Positions 30,425-40,216 of a stretch of 64,000 nt of DNA are shown one piece after another. A model generated the notes under the pieces. The model saw only the letters and a program-made list of their open reading frames with translations. It made no database searches and was not told where the DNA came from. Location of the stretch: NCBI RefSeq assembly GCF_006438785.1, contig NZ_RCZB01000001.1, positions 755,912 through 819,911 of the forward strand. The letters are read 5' to 3'. The translations under genes were made by a program, and so were the position numbers. Origin of the DNA: Rhodanobacter glycinis (GTDB lineage: Bacteria; Pseudomonadota; Gammaproteobacteria; Xanthomonadales; Rhodanobacteraceae). Every line of letters starts with the position of its first letter. Position 1 is the first letter of the stretch.

Positions 30425-31305
30425 GCAAACCCCTGCGCAAGGTGGTGTTTCCCGTAGCCGGACTCGGCACACGCTTTCTGCCGGCGACCAAGGTCGTCGC
30501 CAAGGAGATGCTACCGGTTCTCGACAAGCCGCTGATCCAGTACGCCGTCGATGAGGCGGTGGACGCCGGCGCCGACACCCTGATTTTCGTCACCAACCGT
30601 TACAAGCACGCCATTGCCGACTACTTCGACAAGGCCTATGAGCTGGAAGCGAAGCTGCAGGAAAAAGGCAGGGACGAATTGCTGGCACTGGTGCAGGGCA
30701 CACTGCCGCGACACGTGCGGGCGATCTTTGTGACCCAGCCCGAGGCGTTTGGCCTTGGCCACGCCGTGCTGTGCGCGAAGCCGGTGGTTGGCGACGAGCC
30801 GTTCGGCGTGGTGCTGCCCGATGACCTGATCTGGAACGGGGCAGTCGGCACTGGCAAGGGCGCGCTGCGGCAGATGGCCGAGCTGGCCGATGCGCAGCAG
30901 GCCGGCGTGATCGCGGTGGAGGAAGTGCCGCACAACGAAACCGACAAGTACGGCATCGTCGATGCCACGCCGGTCGACGAGCGTAGTGCCTTGATTCGGC
31001 ACATGGTGGAAAAGCCGAAGCCGGCCGACGCGCCGTCGAACCTGGCGGTGGTCGGTCGTTACGTGTTGCCCAGCCGCATCTTCCAGTTGCTGGAGCAGAC
31101 CACGCCGGGTGCTGGTGGTGAGATCCAGCTCACCGATGCGATCGAGGCATTGCTGAAAGAGCAGGGCAAGGTGCTGGCTTATCGCTTCGAAGGCACCCGC
31201 TTCGATTGCGGCAACAAAGCCGGCCTGGTACGAGCCACCATGCACATGGCGATGCAGGATCCGAAGCTGGCCACAGTGGTACGCGAATTCGCAGCCGGAC
31301 TCTGA
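30421..31305 (+). CDS. galU: UTP-glucose-1-phosphate uridylyltransferase
   Basis: A 294-residue enzyme forming UDP-glucose from UTP and glucose-1-phosphate for LPS core, capsule and nucleotide-sugar pools. KVVFPVAGLGTRFLPATKVVAKEMLPV is the nucleotide-binding N-terminus. DKPLIQYAVDEAVDAG and the late RFDCGNKAGLVRATMHMA match the family. The start is GTG, overlapping the preceding stop. It ends the polysaccharide operon, with a strong terminator after it. Confidence 0.97.
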   Translation: MSKPLRKVVFPVAGLGTRFLPATKVVAKEMLPVLDKPLIQYAVDEAVDAGADTLIFVTNRYKHAIADYFDKAYELEAKLQEKGRDELLALVQGTLPRHVRAIFVTQPEAFGLGHAVLCAKPVVGDEPFGVVLPDDLIWNGAVGTGKGALRQMAELADAQQAGVIAVEEVPHNETDKYGIVDATPVDERSALIRHMVEKPKPADAPSNLAVVGRYVLPSRIFQLLEQTTPGAGGEIQLTDAIEALLKEQGKVLAYRFEGTRFDCGNKAGLVRATMHMAMQDPKLATVVREFAAGL

Positions 31306-31351
31306 CCGGTTGATCGTCCGAAGATAGTTTCAGGTTCACTTGCGGCCAAAG

Positions 31352-31386
31352 AAGCCGGCATCAGTCAGATGCCGGCTTTCTCTTTT
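31352..31386 (+). terminator. Intrinsic terminator after galU
   Basis: AAGCCGGCATC and GATGCCGGCTT form an 11-bp perfect stem with a 5-base loop, followed by TTCTCTTTT. Confidence 0.9.
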
Positions 31387-31573
31387 CCAGGTCAGGCTGC
31401 CTCGATTACCCGTGACATGTCAGAATCAGCGCCGCGTTTTGCCATGGCTGGCGCGCAGGATGGTCTGGGGAAATCTTTCGGTATCGTCGAGCCTGCGTCA
31501 TGCAGTGTTGCGGCGAGTCGTGTCCGGATCCGGCGTCGTCGGGTTCGTCAATGGATGAAGGTTGGGGAGCATC

Positions 31574-34500
31574 ATGGATTTGCTGCGTTTTCTGCTGATG
31601 TTGCCGGTGCGCCTGGTGCGTAGCCTGTTTCACCTGCTCGGGTCGATCCTGCGGCCGCTCATCGGCAATGTTTCCTGGGCTGCACCTGGATGGGCTCCCG
31701 CCACTGGCGCAGCGATCCGCCGGCGACCGCGTCAGTTTGCCGGTGGGCTGCTTGCAGCGCTGATCCTGTTGGTCGGCGGCTGGTTCGGCTGGCAGTGGTA
31801 CCAGCATCGGCCGCGGCCGGTCGAGCCCGAACGGATTACCTTCGAAGTTAAGGCACCGGCCATTACCGAATACGCGGCGCAGGCCGACGGCAATCCGAAA
31901 ATCACCATTCATCCGCTGGAGATCGACTTTTCCCGCTCGGCGGCGCCGATCGAGCTGGTCGGCAAAGTGGTGGGCAAGGGCATCGCGATGCAGCCTGCGC
32001 TCAAGGGCGAATGGAACTGGCTCGACGATCACACCTTGCGCTTCGTGCCGGCCGAGGACTGGCCGGTTGGCGTGCACGTCAAGGTGCAGTTCGATGTGAC
32101 GCAGACTTTCGCACCACATGTGCTGATGGCCGATGATCATCTGACTTTCGATTTGCCGAAGTTCGCGGCGACATTCGGTAACGGCGAGTTCTATCAGGAT
32201 CCGCAGGACGCCACGGCGAAGAAGACGATCGTTCCGGTCAATTTCAACTATCCGGTGGACGCCGCGCAATTCGAGAAGCGCATCGCGATCGCGCTGGCCG
32301 ACAAGGATGGAAAGTTCGGCACACCGCTGAAATTCACCGTCACCTATGACGCATTCAAGCTCAACGCCTGGGTGCATTCGCAGCCGCTGGATCTGCCACG
32401 GGACGATAGCGCGGTGTTGTTGAAGTTGCGCGATGGCGTACGCAGTTCGCGCGGTGGCGACGGAACCCGCGATCCGTTACAGACCAGTGTGCATGTTCCG
32501 GGCCTCTACAGCCTGACGATCCAGGACATCAGCCCGACCCTGGTCGACAACGACAAGTACGAACCCGAGCAGGTGCTGGTGGCGAATGTCAGCGGCAGCG
32601 TGCGCGGCAGCGATGTGGCCGGGTTGACCAAGGCCTGGATCCTGCCCACGCGCAAAGTGGGTGCGGACCAGTCCGGCGGCGACGCACCCTATGCCTGGGA
32701 CGTTTCCGAAGTCAGCGAAGCTGTCCTGCGTCAGTCGCAGCCGTTGTCGCTGGCACTGGTGCCCACCGAGAACGACTACGCGGAACTACAGAGTTTCAAG
32801 TACCACGCCACACCCGGTCAGCAGGTCTATGTGCGCATCGGCGCCGGACTCAAGTCCTTTGGCGGCTACGTGCTGGGCAAGCCCACAGGGCAGACCTTCA
32901 GCGTGCCGGATTATCCAAAGCTGCTGCGTTTCATGGCCGATGGTTCGCTGCTGTCGCTGAGCGGCAGCAAGCGGATTTCGGTGGTGTCGCGCAACATGCC
33001 CGGCATGCAACTGGAGATCGGCCGTGTGCTGCCCGATCAACTGCAGCACCTGGTCAGCCTCAATCAGGGCACCTACACCCATCCCGAACTTGTCTACGGT
33101 TTCAGCGAAGACCATATCGTCGAGCGCTTTGAGCAGAAGTCGGCATTCCCGAAAGCCGATCCGGGCAAGGCACATTACGAGGGCGTCGACCTTGGCCAGT
33201 ATCTGAAGGAAGGCAAGCGCGGCGTGTTCCTGCTGCACCTCTCCGGTTACGACCCGGTGGTCGAAGCGAAGAAAGCGGCGGCGGCAGCGAAGGCCAGGGC
33301 AAAGGCGCTGCAAGGTACCGCGCCCGCAGCAGGCGACGAGCCGGCAAGCGCAGTCACGACCAGCACAGCGGATGCCGTCACGAGCAGTGACAGCAGCGCT
33401 GGCGATGACGCCGCGAATTCAAGGAATGACAACGACAGCGACGAGTCTGCTGAAACCCCGATGCCGACCGATACGCGACTGATCGTGGTCACCGATCTGG
33501 GCATGCTGGTCAAACGCTCGCTCGACGGCAGCCAGGATGTGTTCGTGCAGTCCATCCATACCGGCCAGCCGGTGGCCGACGCCAGCGTCTCGGTGCTCGC
33601 GGTCAACGGAGCGACGCTCTACACACAGTCCAGCAGCGCCGATGGCGTGGTGCATTTCCCGACCTTCAAGGGCTTGCAGCGCGAGAAGAAGCCGGTGATG
33701 TACGTGGTGAAGAAGGGTGATGATCTTTCCTTCCTGCCGATCGAGGGAAGCGACCGTCAGCTCGACTATTCGCGCTTCGACATCGGCGGCGAACCCAATG
33801 CGGCGAGCCAGGGTCAACTCTCCGCGTATCTGTTTTCCGATCGCGGCATCTACCGCCCCGGCGACCTGTTCCACATCGGCCTGATCGTGCGTGCGGCCAG
33901 TTGGTCGCGCAACGTGGCAGGCATCCCGTTGCAGGCCGAGATCGTCGACCCGCGCGGCGTCACGGTGAAACAGCAGGCCCTGACCATGGACGCGTCAGGC
34001 TTCGGCGAGCTGGATTACACCCCCACCGAAACCGCGCCCACCGGCACCTGGACGGTGAATCTCTACATCGTCAGGGACGGCAAGGCGGACGCACAGATTG
34101 GTACCACCACCATACAAGTGAAGGAATTCCTGCCTGACCGTATGAAGGTCGAGGCGAAGCTGTCGCAACAGGTGCCCGAAGGCTGGGTGAAGCCCGAGCA
34201 GTTGAAGGGCATCGTCGATGTGCAGAATCTGTTTGGCACGCCGGCCGCGGATCGTCGTGTCGAAGCTTCGCTGACTCTGCGACCGGCATGGCCGGCTTTC
34301 CACAGCTGGCCGGACTACCACTTCTACGACGTGCGCCGCGCCAGGGACGGCTACGAAGAGTCGCTGCAGGATGGCAAGACCGACGACAAGGGCCACGCCG
34401 AATTCGACCTGGACCTGAAGAAGTACGCCGACGCCACCTACCAGCTGTACTTCCTCAGCAAGGCGTACGAAGCCGAAGGTGGGCGCAGTGTCGCTGCTGC

Positions 34501-37500
34501 GGTGCAGACGCTGGTATCGAGTAACGACTGGCTGGTCGGTTACAAGGCCGTCGACAACCTCGACTACATCACCCGCGACAGCCCGCGCACGGTACGCCTG
34601 GTCGCGATCAATCCGCAGGCCAGGGCGTTTGCCTTGAACGACCTGAAGGCACAATTGATCGAGCGGCGCTACGTCTCGGTGCTGACCAAGCAGGATTCGG
34701 GCGTCTACAAGTACGAGTCCAAGCTCAAGGAGATCCCGATCAGCGAGCAGCCGCTGGCGATTCCCGCCGCCGGCATGGATTACCCGCTGCCGACTGACAG
34801 GCCGGGCAACTACGCGTTGGTGATCCGCCGTGCCGATCGCACCGAGGTCAACCGCATCGAATACGCCGTGGCCGGCAATGCCAACGTCACCCGTTCGCTC
34901 GACCGCAATGCCGAACTGCAGCTCAACCTCAGCAAGCCGGACTACGCGCAGGGCGAGCCGGTGGAGATCGCGATCCGCGCGCCGTATGCGGGCAGCGGCC
35001 TGATCACCATCGAGCGCGACAAGGTCTATGCGCATGCGTGGTTCCATGCCGACACCACCAGCTCGGTGCAGCACATCACGGTGCCAGCGGATTTCGAGGG
35101 CAACGGCTACATCAACGTGCAGTACATCCGCGACCCGTCCTCGGACGAGGTGTTCATGAGTCCGCTCAGCTACGGCGTGGTGCCGTTCTCGGTGAACCTC
35201 GACGCGCGCCGCAACCCGATCACCGTCGATGCTCCGGCGCTGGTGAAGCCGGGAGAAACCGTGACCTTCAGGCTGCATTCGACCCAGCCGACGCGGGCAG
35301 TGGTTTTCGCGGTGGACGAAGGCATCCTGCAGGTGGCGCGCTACAAGCTGGGCGACCCGCTGAAGTTCTTCTTCCGCAAGCGCATGCTGGAAGTGGGTAC
35401 CTCGCAGATTCTCGATCTGATCCTGCCGGACTTCGAGAAACTGATGGCGATGGCGGCACCCGGCGGCGACGCTGACGGCGCGATCGGCCGCCAGCTGAAT
35501 CCGTTCAAGCGCAAGCGCGACAAGCCGGTGGTGTACTGGTCCGGCATCATCGACGTGAATGGCGACAAGGACTTCAGCTACACCGTGCCGGACTACTTCA
35601 ACGGCAAGCTGCGGGTGATGGCGATGTCGGTATCGTCGGATCGCATCGGCACGTACGAAGGTTCGACCACCGTACGCGGCGATTTTGTGCTGTCGTCCAA
35701 CGTGCCGACCACGTTGGCACCGGGCGATCAGGCCCAGATCAGCGTCGGCGTGGCCAACAACCTCACGGGTCTGAACGGCAAGCAGGTGCCGGTGGCGGTC
35801 ACGCTGAAGACCGGACCGCAATTGCAGGTCGTCGGCAGCGCAACGCAAAGCCTGACCCTGGGCGAGCTGCGCGAAGGCGTGGCAGTGTTCCACGTCAAGG
35901 CCACCGATGTACTGGGCTCGGGCAATCTCACTTTCAGTGCCGGCTATGGTGGCAAAACAGCGAAGCAGGCGGTGGATCTTTCAGTGCGACCAGCCTCGGC
36001 CTATCGCACCCAGATCGATGTCGGCCGTGTCGCGCCAGGCAGTCAGGAAGATCTGCCGAACCTGCGCAAGCTTTACGATGCCTACGCCTCCCGCGATGCT
36101 GCCTTCTCCACCGTGCCGATCGTGCTGGCGCAGGGTCTGACCACCTATCTGATCAACTATCAGAACTACTGCAGCGAGCAGCTGGTCAGCGCCGCGATGC
36201 CGCGGCTGGTGGTGGCAAAGTGGCCGGCAGCACCGATGTTCGCGAAGGCCCTGCAACCAGCCTTCAGCGAAAAGAAGCTGGGCAATGACGAGGCGCTGGC
36301 GCAGTTCCTCGACGTGCTGCATTCGCGCCAGAACGGGCAGGGCGGCTTCGGGGTATGGACGGCAACGCCGGATGCCGAGCCGTTCGTGTCGGCTTACGCG
36401 ATGCACTTCCTGCTCGAGGCGCATGACCGTGGTGTCGCGGTGCCGAAAGACATGCTGGATGCCGGCAACAAATACCTGCATCAGCTCGCCGCCGACGAGA
36501 GCCTGGATTCGCTCGACGAGCTGCGCCAGCGCGCCTACGCGGTGTATCTGCTGACGCGGCAGGGCAATGTCACCACCAACGACCTGGCGGCGGTGCAGAA
36601 GCGTCTGCAGGATGCGTTCCCGAACGACTGGAAGAACGACCTCGCCGCCGCATGGCTGGCTGCTTCGTACGAACTGCTCAAGCAGGACAAGGAAGCGAAC
36701 CAGCTGATCGCCGGGCCGCAGAAGGCGCTCGAGCGCAAATTGGCGAAGGAGAGCTACGTCTACAGCTACTACTACGATCCGCTGACGCGCGACGCCAGCG
36801 TGCTGTACCTGCTGTCGAAGTATTTCCCGGACCGTGCCAAGGCGCTCTCGCCGCAGGTGATGGAGAACATCGTGTGGCCGCTGGCGCACAACCAGTTCAA
36901 CACCCTGTCCTCGTCGATGACAATCCTGGCGCTGGATGCCTATGCTGCGCAGAATGCCGGCGGGCTGGACAAGCTGGGTATCGACGAAGTGCGTGCGGAT
37001 GGCAGCGCGAGGTCGATCGCCGCGATGCAGGCCAACCTGGTGCAGGCCGGCAGCTGGGATGCTGCGGCGGCACGCGTACGCTTCACCAACGGCAGCAGCC
37101 TGCCGGCGTGGCGCGTCACCAGCCAGGGCGGTTACGACCGCGATGCTCCAGCGAAAGCGATCAAGGACGGCATCGAGATCGTGCGCGAGTACACCGACAG
37201 CAAGGGCAAACCGCTCGACAAGATCGACGTCGGCGAGGAAATAGACGTCCATGTGAAGATCCGCGCCACCGGCGATCAGGGTGTCGGCAACGTGGCGATC
37301 GTCGACCTGCTGCCGGGTGGTTTCGAACCGGTCATCGAACCGCCAGCGCCGGTCACCGATCAGCAGACGGCCGATGCCGACAACGGCGCTGATGGAAGCG
37401 GGGCCGACGAGGGCGGCGACAGCGAAGTGAAGCCTGCGACATGGCGTTCGCCGATCGGCCTGTCCACGTCCACCTGGCAGCCCGACTACGCCGACATCCG

Positions 37501-37684
37501 CGAGGATCGCGTGGTGATCTACGGCACGGCCACGCCGGACGTGCGCGAGTTCGTCTATCGCATCAAGGCCAGCAATGCCGGCACGTTCATCGTGCCACCG
37601 GCTTATGGCGAGTCGATGTACGACCGCAGCGTGCAGGCGCGCTCGCCGGGCGGTGGCACGTTGACCGTGGTGAGCAAGCCGTAA
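31574..37684 (+). CDS. Bacterial alpha-2-macroglobulin (YfhM-type)
   Basis: A 2036-residue periplasmic protein held to the inner membrane by one segment near residues 57-75 (GGLLAALILLVGGWFGWQWY). Early MG-type beta domains are followed by a linker rich in Ala, Ser and Asp (about residues 575-635), the bait-like region, and LINYQNYCSEQ at C1533-Q1536. This is a CxEQ thioester, written CSEQ rather than the usual CLEQ. By family knowledge such proteins trap attacking proteases through the thioester and work with PbpC on damaged cell walls. pbpC follows at once. ATG 31574 has GGGGAG just upstream; an in-frame TTG lies 12 bases earlier. Confidence 0.93.
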   Translation: MDLLRFLLMLPVRLVRSLFHLLGSILRPLIGNVSWAAPGWAPATGAAIRRRPRQFAGGLLAALILLVGGWFGWQWYQHRPRPVEPERITFEVKAPAITEYAAQADGNPKITIHPLEIDFSRSAAPIELVGKVVGKGIAMQPALKGEWNWLDDHTLRFVPAEDWPVGVHVKVQFDVTQTFAPHVLMADDHLTFDLPKFAATFGNGEFYQDPQDATAKKTIVPVNFNYPVDAAQFEKRIAIALADKDGKFGTPLKFTVTYDAFKLNAWVHSQPLDLPRDDSAVLLKLRDGVRSSRGGDGTRDPLQTSVHVPGLYSLTIQDISPTLVDNDKYEPEQVLVANVSGSVRGSDVAGLTKAWILPTRKVGADQSGGDAPYAWDVSEVSEAVLRQSQPLSLALVPTENDYAELQSFKYHATPGQQVYVRIGAGLKSFGGYVLGKPTGQTFSVPDYPKLLRFMADGSLLSLSGSKRISVVSRNMPGMQLEIGRVLPDQLQHLVSLNQGTYTHPELVYGFSEDHIVERFEQKSAFPKADPGKAHYEGVDLGQYLKEGKRGVFLLHLSGYDPVVEAKKAAAAAKARAKALQGTAPAAGDEPASAVTTSTADAVTSSDSSAGDDAANSRNDNDSDESAETPMPTDTRLIVVTDLGMLVKRSLDGSQDVFVQSIHTGQPVADASVSVLAVNGATLYTQSSSADGVVHFPTFKGLQREKKPVMYVVKKGDDLSFLPIEGSDRQLDYSRFDIGGEPNAASQGQLSAYLFSDRGIYRPGDLFHIGLIVRAASWSRNVAGIPLQAEIVDPRGVTVKQQALTMDASGFGELDYTPTETAPTGTWTVNLYIVRDGKADAQIGTTTIQVKEFLPDRMKVEAKLSQQVPEGWVKPEQLKGIVDVQNLFGTPAADRRVEASLTLRPAWPAFHSWPDYHFYDVRRARDGYEESLQDGKTDDKGHAEFDLDLKKYADATYQLYFLSKAYEAEGGRSVAAAVQTLVSSNDWLVGYKAVDNLDYITRDSPRTVRLVAINPQARAFALNDLKAQLIERRYVSVLTKQDSGVYKYESKLKEIPISEQPLAIPAAGMDYPLPTDRPGNYALVIRRADRTEVNRIEYAVAGNANVTRSLDRNAELQLNLSKPDYAQGEPVEIAIRAPYAGSGLITIERDKVYAHAWFHADTTSSVQHITVPADFEGNGYINVQYIRDPSSDEVFMSPLSYGVVPFSVNLDARRNPITVDAPALVKPGETVTFRLHSTQPTRAVVFAVDEGILQVARYKLGDPLKFFFRKRMLEVGTSQILDLILPDFEKLMAMAAPGGDADGAIGRQLNPFKRKRDKPVVYWSGIIDVNGDKDFSYTVPDYFNGKLRVMAMSVSSDRIGTYEGSTTVRGDFVLSSNVPTTLAPGDQAQISVGVANNLTGLNGKQVPVAVTLKTGPQLQVVGSATQSLTLGELREGVAVFHVKATDVLGSGNLTFSAGYGGKTAKQAVDLSVRPASAYRTQIDVGRVAPGSQEDLPNLRKLYDAYASRDAAFSTVPIVLAQGLTTYLINYQNYCSEQLVSAAMPRLVVAKWPAAPMFAKALQPAFSEKKLGNDEALAQFLDVLHSRQNGQGGFGVWTATPDAEPFVSAYAMHFLLEAHDRGVAVPKDMLDAGNKYLHQLAADESLDSLDELRQRAYAVYLLTRQGNVTTNDLAAVQKRLQDAFPNDWKNDLAAAWLAASYELLKQDKEANQLIAGPQKALERKLAKESYVYSYYYDPLTRDASVLYLLSKYFPDRAKALSPQVMENIVWPLAHNQFNTLSSSMTILALDAYAAQNAGGLDKLGIDEVRADGSARSIAAMQANLVQAGSWDAAAARVRFTNGSSLPAWRVTSQGGYDRDAPAKAIKDGIEIVREYTDSKGKPLDKIDVGEEIDVHVKIRATGDQGVGNVAIVDLLPGGFEPVIEPPAPVTDQQTADADNGADGSGADEGGDSEVKPATWRSPIGLSTSTWQPDYADIREDRVVIYGTATPDVREFVYRIKASNAGTFIVPPAYGESMYDRSVQARSPGGGTLTVVSKP

Positions 37685-37691
37685 CTTGCGC

Positions 37692-37719
37692 CGGCATGCT
37701 TCCCAAGGGGAGCATGCCG
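37692..37719 (+). promoter_or_regulatory. Hairpin covering the pbpC ribosome-binding site
   Basis: CGGCATGCTTCCC (37692-37704) pairs with GGGGAGCATGCCG (37707-37719), 13 pairs with one G-U and a two-base gap. The second arm contains the GGGGAG Shine-Dalgarno and abuts the ATG at 37720. It lies directly after the macroglobulin stop. Folding would hide the start, so translation should need a ribosome finishing the upstream gene or another opening event. Confidence 0.6.
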
Positions 37720-40143
37720 ATGTCGAACCGGCGCCCACGAAAGCCAGCCATGAACCCGTCCATTTCGCTCAATCGCCTGTCGCGCGGCATGCTGGAGTGG
37801 TTGCGCCGCTGGCAGAACTGGCTGGTCGGTATCTTGCTGATCGTCGCCGTGCTGGTAGGGTGCCGGCTGTGGCCGCATCCGTCGCTGCGCGACTGGCAAC
37901 CTTCCTCCACCGCTGTTTACGACGACCATGGCCAACTGCTGCGGTTGACCCTAGCCAGCGACGACCGTTATCGGCTGTGGGTTCCACTGGCAGAAATCTC
38001 GCCACAACTGGTCGATGGCGTACTGCTGCACGAGGATCGCTGGTACTGGCTGCATCCCGGCATCAATCCGTATGGGCTGGCACGCGGCGCATGGATCACC
38101 TACGTGCGTAACGGCAATCCGCAAGGCGGCTCGACCGTCACCATGCAGCTGGCGCGGTTGCTGTGGCAGCTCAATACACGCTCGCCACTGGGCAAGCTGC
38201 GGCAGATCGCGCGGGCCGTCCAGCTGGAGCTGTTCTATTCCAAGCGACAGATCCTCGAGGCGTACCTCAATGCCGCGCCCTATGGCCGCAATGTCGAGGG
38301 CGTGGGCACGGCGAGCCTGGCGTATTTCAACAAGCAGGCAAGTGCGCTGAGCCTGCCCGAGGCGTTGACCCTCGCGGTGATTCCGCAGGATCCGACGCGA
38401 CGACTGCAAAGCGCTGCCGCCGACAACCTGATCAATCCGCGACTGGCGGCATCGCGCAACCGGCTCTACGCCAGCTGGCTGCGCAATCATCCGAAGGACG
38501 CTGCGCTGAAGCCGCTGTTCGCGCTGCCGCTGAATCTTCGCCCGCTGTCGCAATTGCCGTTCGAGGCGCCGCACGCGGTGGAGCAGATCCTGGCGAAACG
38601 GCAGATCGAGGGCGACGCTGGCGACCAGCGTGTGGTCAGCACGCTCGATCTGGACCTGCAGCACACGCTGGAACGCCAGATCACGCAATACGTCGCCCAC
38701 AACGGGTCGCGCGGCATCCGCAACGCGACGGCGATCCTGGTCGACACGCGTGACATGGGCGTCAAGGCGATGGTGGGTTCGGCGGATTATTTCGACCGCA
38801 CGATCCAGGGCCAGGTCAACGGCACGCTGGCCAAGCGTTCGCCCGGTTCCACCCTCAAGCCCTTCATCTACGCGCTGGGTTTCGACCAGGGCGTGCTGCA
38901 TCCGCAGACCGTGCTGCGCGATGTGCCGACCTCGTTCGGCCCGTATACGCCGGAGAACTTCGATGGCCATTTCTTCGGTCCGATCACTGCCACCGATGCG
39001 TTGATCCGCAGCCGCAACATTCCCGCCGTGTGGGTGGCCTCGCAGTTGCGGCAGCCGAGCCTCTACCAGTTCCTGCGCGACGCCGGGATCAGCCGCATGG
39101 CCAGCGAGAAGCATTACGGGCTGGCCCTGGTACTTGGCGGAGGCGAGGTGACCATGCAGGAGCTCGCCGGCCTGTACGCGATGCTGGCCAACCGCGGCGA
39201 ACTGAAGCCGCTGCGCCTGCTCGCCGACGAACCACAGGTCGCCGGCACGCGCATGCTCAGCGAGGAAGCCAGCTTCATGGTGATGGACATGCTGCGGAAA
39301 AACCCGCGTCCGGACGAGACCACTGGCGCGCAACCCTCGCACCTGCCGGTGTACTGGAAGACCGGCACGTCCTGGGCGTTTCGTGATGCGTGGACGGCCG
39401 GCAGCTTCGGCCCTTACGTGTTGGTGGTGTGGGTGGGCAATTTCGACAGCACCGGCAATCCCGCCTTCGTCGGTGCGGAGGCCGCGGCGCCGCTGTTCTT
39501 CCAGATCATCGACGCCTTGCGCGCCGAACGCCCGCAGTTGTCCGAGCCGATCCGGCACATGCCGGCCAACCTCAAGCGCGTGCAGATATGTCTCGCCAGC
39601 GGCGATCTGCCGAACCAGTGGTGTCCGCAGAAGGGCATGACTTGGTTCATTCCAGGCAAGTCGCCGATCCGCGTCAGCAACGTGCATCGACCGGTGGTGA
39701 TCGACGACGCCAGCGGCCAGCCGGCGTGCCCGCCGTATGCCGGCAAGCGTACCCATGTCGAGGTCTACGAGTTCTGGCCGTCCGACCTGCAGCACGTGTT
39801 TGCGCAGGCCGGCATTCCGCGTCGCAAACCACCGCAGAACGTCTATTGCAGAAATGCCGGCATGCCCGATGGCGATCCGCCGCAGATCACCTCGCCGCTG
39901 CGTGGCAGCACCTATGCGATGCGGCTGGCCCAGCTCGGGCAGGAGCGCATCGCCTTCGTGGCCACGACGGATGCCGACGCGCATGCGTTGTACTGGTTCG
40001 TCGACGATGCCTATGTTGGCCGCAGTGCACCGGGCGAATCGCTGTTCTGGCAACCGCAGACGGCTGGCAGCTACAACGTGCGGGTGGTCGACGATCACGG
40101 TCGCAGCGACCAGCGACCGCTGACTGTTGGATTGGTTGAGTAG
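37720..40143 (+). CDS. pbpC: Penicillin-binding protein 1C
   Basis: An 807-residue bifunctional peptidoglycan synthase. One membrane segment (residues about 30-48) is followed by the GT51 transglycosylase, with catalytic E105 in HEDRWYWLHPG and the GGSTVTMQLARLL motif. The transpeptidase domain has S377-T-L-K and K547-T-G-T-S. A C-terminal BiPBP-type beta domain ends the protein. ATG 37720 was chosen because GGGGAG sits 7 bases upstream; ATG 37750 is an alternative. The macroglobulin-pbpC pair is conserved in many Gram-negative bacteria and tied to wall repair and defence. Confidence 0.95.
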   Translation: MSNRRPRKPAMNPSISLNRLSRGMLEWLRRWQNWLVGILLIVAVLVGCRLWPHPSLRDWQPSSTAVYDDHGQLLRLTLASDDRYRLWVPLAEISPQLVDGVLLHEDRWYWLHPGINPYGLARGAWITYVRNGNPQGGSTVTMQLARLLWQLNTRSPLGKLRQIARAVQLELFYSKRQILEAYLNAAPYGRNVEGVGTASLAYFNKQASALSLPEALTLAVIPQDPTRRLQSAAADNLINPRLAASRNRLYASWLRNHPKDAALKPLFALPLNLRPLSQLPFEAPHAVEQILAKRQIEGDAGDQRVVSTLDLDLQHTLERQITQYVAHNGSRGIRNATAILVDTRDMGVKAMVGSADYFDRTIQGQVNGTLAKRSPGSTLKPFIYALGFDQGVLHPQTVLRDVPTSFGPYTPENFDGHFFGPITATDALIRSRNIPAVWVASQLRQPSLYQFLRDAGISRMASEKHYGLALVLGGGEVTMQELAGLYAMLANRGELKPLRLLADEPQVAGTRMLSEEASFMVMDMLRKNPRPDETTGAQPSHLPVYWKTGTSWAFRDAWTAGSFGPYVLVVWVGNFDSTGNPAFVGAEAAAPLFFQIIDALRAERPQLSEPIRHMPANLKRVQICLASGDLPNQWCPQKGMTWFIPGKSPIRVSNVHRPVVIDDASGQPACPPYAGKRTHVEVYEFWPSDLQHVFAQAGIPRRKPPQNVYCRNAGMPDGDPPQITSPLRGSTYAMRLAQLGQERIAFVATTDADAHALYWFVDDAYVGRSAPGESLFWQPQTAGSYNVRVVDDHGRSDQRPLTVGLVE

Positions 40144-40216
40144 CCGCACGGGTGGCGCCTGGAACGCTGCGCTATGCTTGCTGTCTCAGCACCACACCCA
40201 AGATGTCCGCCGCCCC

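Noticed and set aside
33995..40149. Minus-strand frames of 585-732 codons across the macroglobulin and pbpC genes
   Set aside because: Antisense to well-defined genes, with shadow-type composition.
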